A stretch of DNA of 5,323 nt from a bacterium (lineage in GTDB: Bacteria; Babelota; Babeliae; Babelales; RVW-14), in the NCBI GenBank assembly GCA_030432505.1, contig JAUIHA010000071.1, forward strand, positions 1 through 5,323, read 5' to 3'. The position numbers and the translations under genes were made by a program. Under the pieces are notes generated by a model. The model saw only the letters and a list, made by a program, of their open reading frames with translations. It had not been told where the DNA came from and searched no databases. Shown one piece after another: positions 4,199 through 5,323 of the stretch. Position 1 is the stretch's first letter; every line of letters starts with the position of its first letter.

Positions 4199-5323
4199 AT
4201 GGAAGAGAATAATAAAGAAAAAGATATTGGAGCTAAAAATCAGTATGGTGCTAGTTCCATTAAAATCCTTGAAGGCCTTGAGGCTGTTCGTAAACGTCCA
4301 GCCATGTACATCGGTTCAACAGGAGCAGCGGGTTTACACCACTTGGTGTACGAGATTGTCGATAACTCTGTTGATGAGGCCCTAGCGGGTTACTGTTCTC
4401 ACATTCTTGTTACTCTTCATGCCGATGGATCATGTTCCGTTCTTGATAATGGGCGAGGTATTCCTGTTGATATTCACCCAACAGAAGGTATTTCTGCCGC
4501 AGAGGTTGTTTTAACAAAGCTTCATGCTGGTGGTAAATTTGAAAAAGATTCATATCGTTACTCTGGTGGTCTTCACGGGGTGGGTGTTTCTGTTGTAAAT
4601 GCTCTTTCAACATGGCTTGAACTTCGTGTTTATAAAAAAGGTAAAGAATACGAGCAAACTTATAATATTGGTGTACCAAAAGAAAAACTCAAAGAAGTTG
4701 GGTTAACAGATCAAACCGGTACCTATGTGAAATTCCTTCCAGATAATGACATTTTTGAGAGCATTGATTTCAACTTTGATACGCTTGCTTCTCGTCTGCG
4801 TGAACTTGCTTTTTTGAATAAAGGTTTACGTATTGATATTAAAGATGAGCGTAGCGGTGACGAACATTCATATCACTTTGAAGGTGGTATAACTTCATTT
4901 GTTGAACATATTAATGCAAAGAAGAATCCATTATTTCCTGAAGTTATTGAGTTTTCAAAAGATGATGACACCTATGTTTTAGACTTATCGCTTCAGTACA
5001 ATGATGGCTATAGCGATCAAGTGTATAGTTTTGTAAATAACATTAGAACAATTGACGGTGGGACGCACGAAAGTGGTTTCCGAGCAGCGCTTACTAAAGC
5101 AACTAATCGTTACGGACAAAAACATAAGCTGTTAAAAGATAGCAACCTTTCAAGCGATGACGTTAGAGAAGGTCTTGTTGCTGTGATCAGCATTAAAGTG
5201 CCAGAGCCTCAGTTCGAAGGACAAACAAAAGGTAAGCTTGGAAACAGTGAAGTAAAAGGTCTAGTAGATTCTTGGGTTTACGCTTTTCTTGATGAATTCT
5301 TTGAAGAAAATCCAAATATTGCC
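4199..5323 (+). CDS. gyrB: DNA gyrase subunit B, N-terminal 375 residues (cut by window edge)
   Basis: GyrB supplies the ATPase that drives negative supercoiling by the GyrA2GyrB2 complex. The open frame continues past the right edge with no stop, so about half of a usual 640-800 residue protein is visible. The GHKL ATPase domain shows YEIVDNSVDEAL (51-62; catalytic Glu52, Mg-binding Asn56), VLDNGRGIP (81-89; Asp83 contacts adenine in the family), LHAGGKF (108-114) and GGLHGVGVSVVNAL (123-136). The transducer domain follows, with FVNNIRTIDGGTHESGF (278-294) and the ATP-contacting loop QFEGQTKGKLGNSEV (338-352; Lys344). The overall match is to GyrB rather than ParE, though the C-terminal part needed to be certain is missing. 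The first 17 residues form a charged, unconserved lead-in. The ATG has SD AAAGG (4187-4191) at seven bases. It is divergent from tadA. Confidence 0.96.
   Translation, partial: MEENNKEKDIGAKNQYGASSIKILEGLEAVRKRPAMYIGSTGAAGLHHLVYEIVDNSVDEALAGYCSHILVTLHADGSCSVLDNGRGIPVDIHPTEGISAAEVVLTKLHAGGKFEKDSYRYSGGLHGVGVSVVNALSTWLELRVYKKGKEYEQTYNIGVPKEKLKEVGLTDQTGTYVKFLPDNDIFESIDFNFDTLASRLRELAFLNKGLRIDIKDERSGDEHSYHFEGGITSFVEHINAKKNPLFPEVIEFSKDDDTYVLDLSLQYNDGYSDQVYSFVNNIRTIDGGTHESGFRAALTKATNRYGQKHKLLKDSNLSSDDVREGLVAVISIKVPEPQFEGQTKGKLGNSEVKGLVDSWVYAFLDEFFEENPNIA

Noticed and set aside
4410..4679. Minus-strand 89-residue open frame rich in Gln and His
   Set aside because: It lies wholly inside gyrB on the opposite strand; its odd composition reflects the complement of gyrB codons and it matches no family I recognise.

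Overview
This is a compact stretch of an AT-rich bacterial chromosome carrying housekeeping genes. All protein products except the cut-off one at the left edge are confidently recognised: CsaA, GlmS, ribosomal protein S9, a DksA/TraR-type zinc-finger protein, TadA and GyrB. A tRNA-Thr(CGU) gene with an encoded CCA tail lies between rpsI and the dksA-like gene. Sigma70-type promoters, Shine-Dalgarno sites, a GTG start and bacterial S9, GyrB and GlmS signatures mark it as bacterial. I cannot name the species. The base composition and tight packing would suit a low-GC lineage with a small or medium genome, but that is only an impression. There is no phage, IS, CRISPR or toxin-antitoxin signature.

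Layout, left to right. Positions 1-45 hold the first 15 codons of a probable membrane protein on the minus strand, running off the window. csaA (123-455) and glmS (492-2405) follow on the minus strand 36 bases apart, with no terminator between them. rpsI (2486-2896) lies 80 bases upstream of glmS and has at least one very good promoter of its own (TTGACA, 17-base spacer, TAGTAT) in the 2897-3085 gap. The tRNA-Thr gene (3086-3160) has an extended -10 promoter just upstream. The dksA-like gene (3209-3553, GTG start) overlaps the 3' end of tadA (3528-4031) by 26 bases, so the two are a coupled pair. A 167-base divergent spacer (4032-4198), rich in T7-T8 tracts, separates tadA from gyrB, which runs rightward from 4199 and is cut by the window edge after 375 codons.

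Functionally the leftward block is a translation and growth-control neighbourhood: tRNA wobble editing (TadA), RNA polymerase control (DksA-like), a threonine tRNA, a 30S protein, hexosamine synthesis for the envelope, and a tRNA-binding-fold chaperone-like protein. The rightward block is DNA supercoiling. No stretch longer than 300 bases lacks a gene. I found no convincing novel system. The points worth a second look are local: a Ser/Cys-rich insertion in the GlmS linker, an altered conserved loop in TadA, rpsI separated from rplM, hairpins around the tRNA trailer and the left-edge SD, and tandem T-tract repeats in the gyrB leader.
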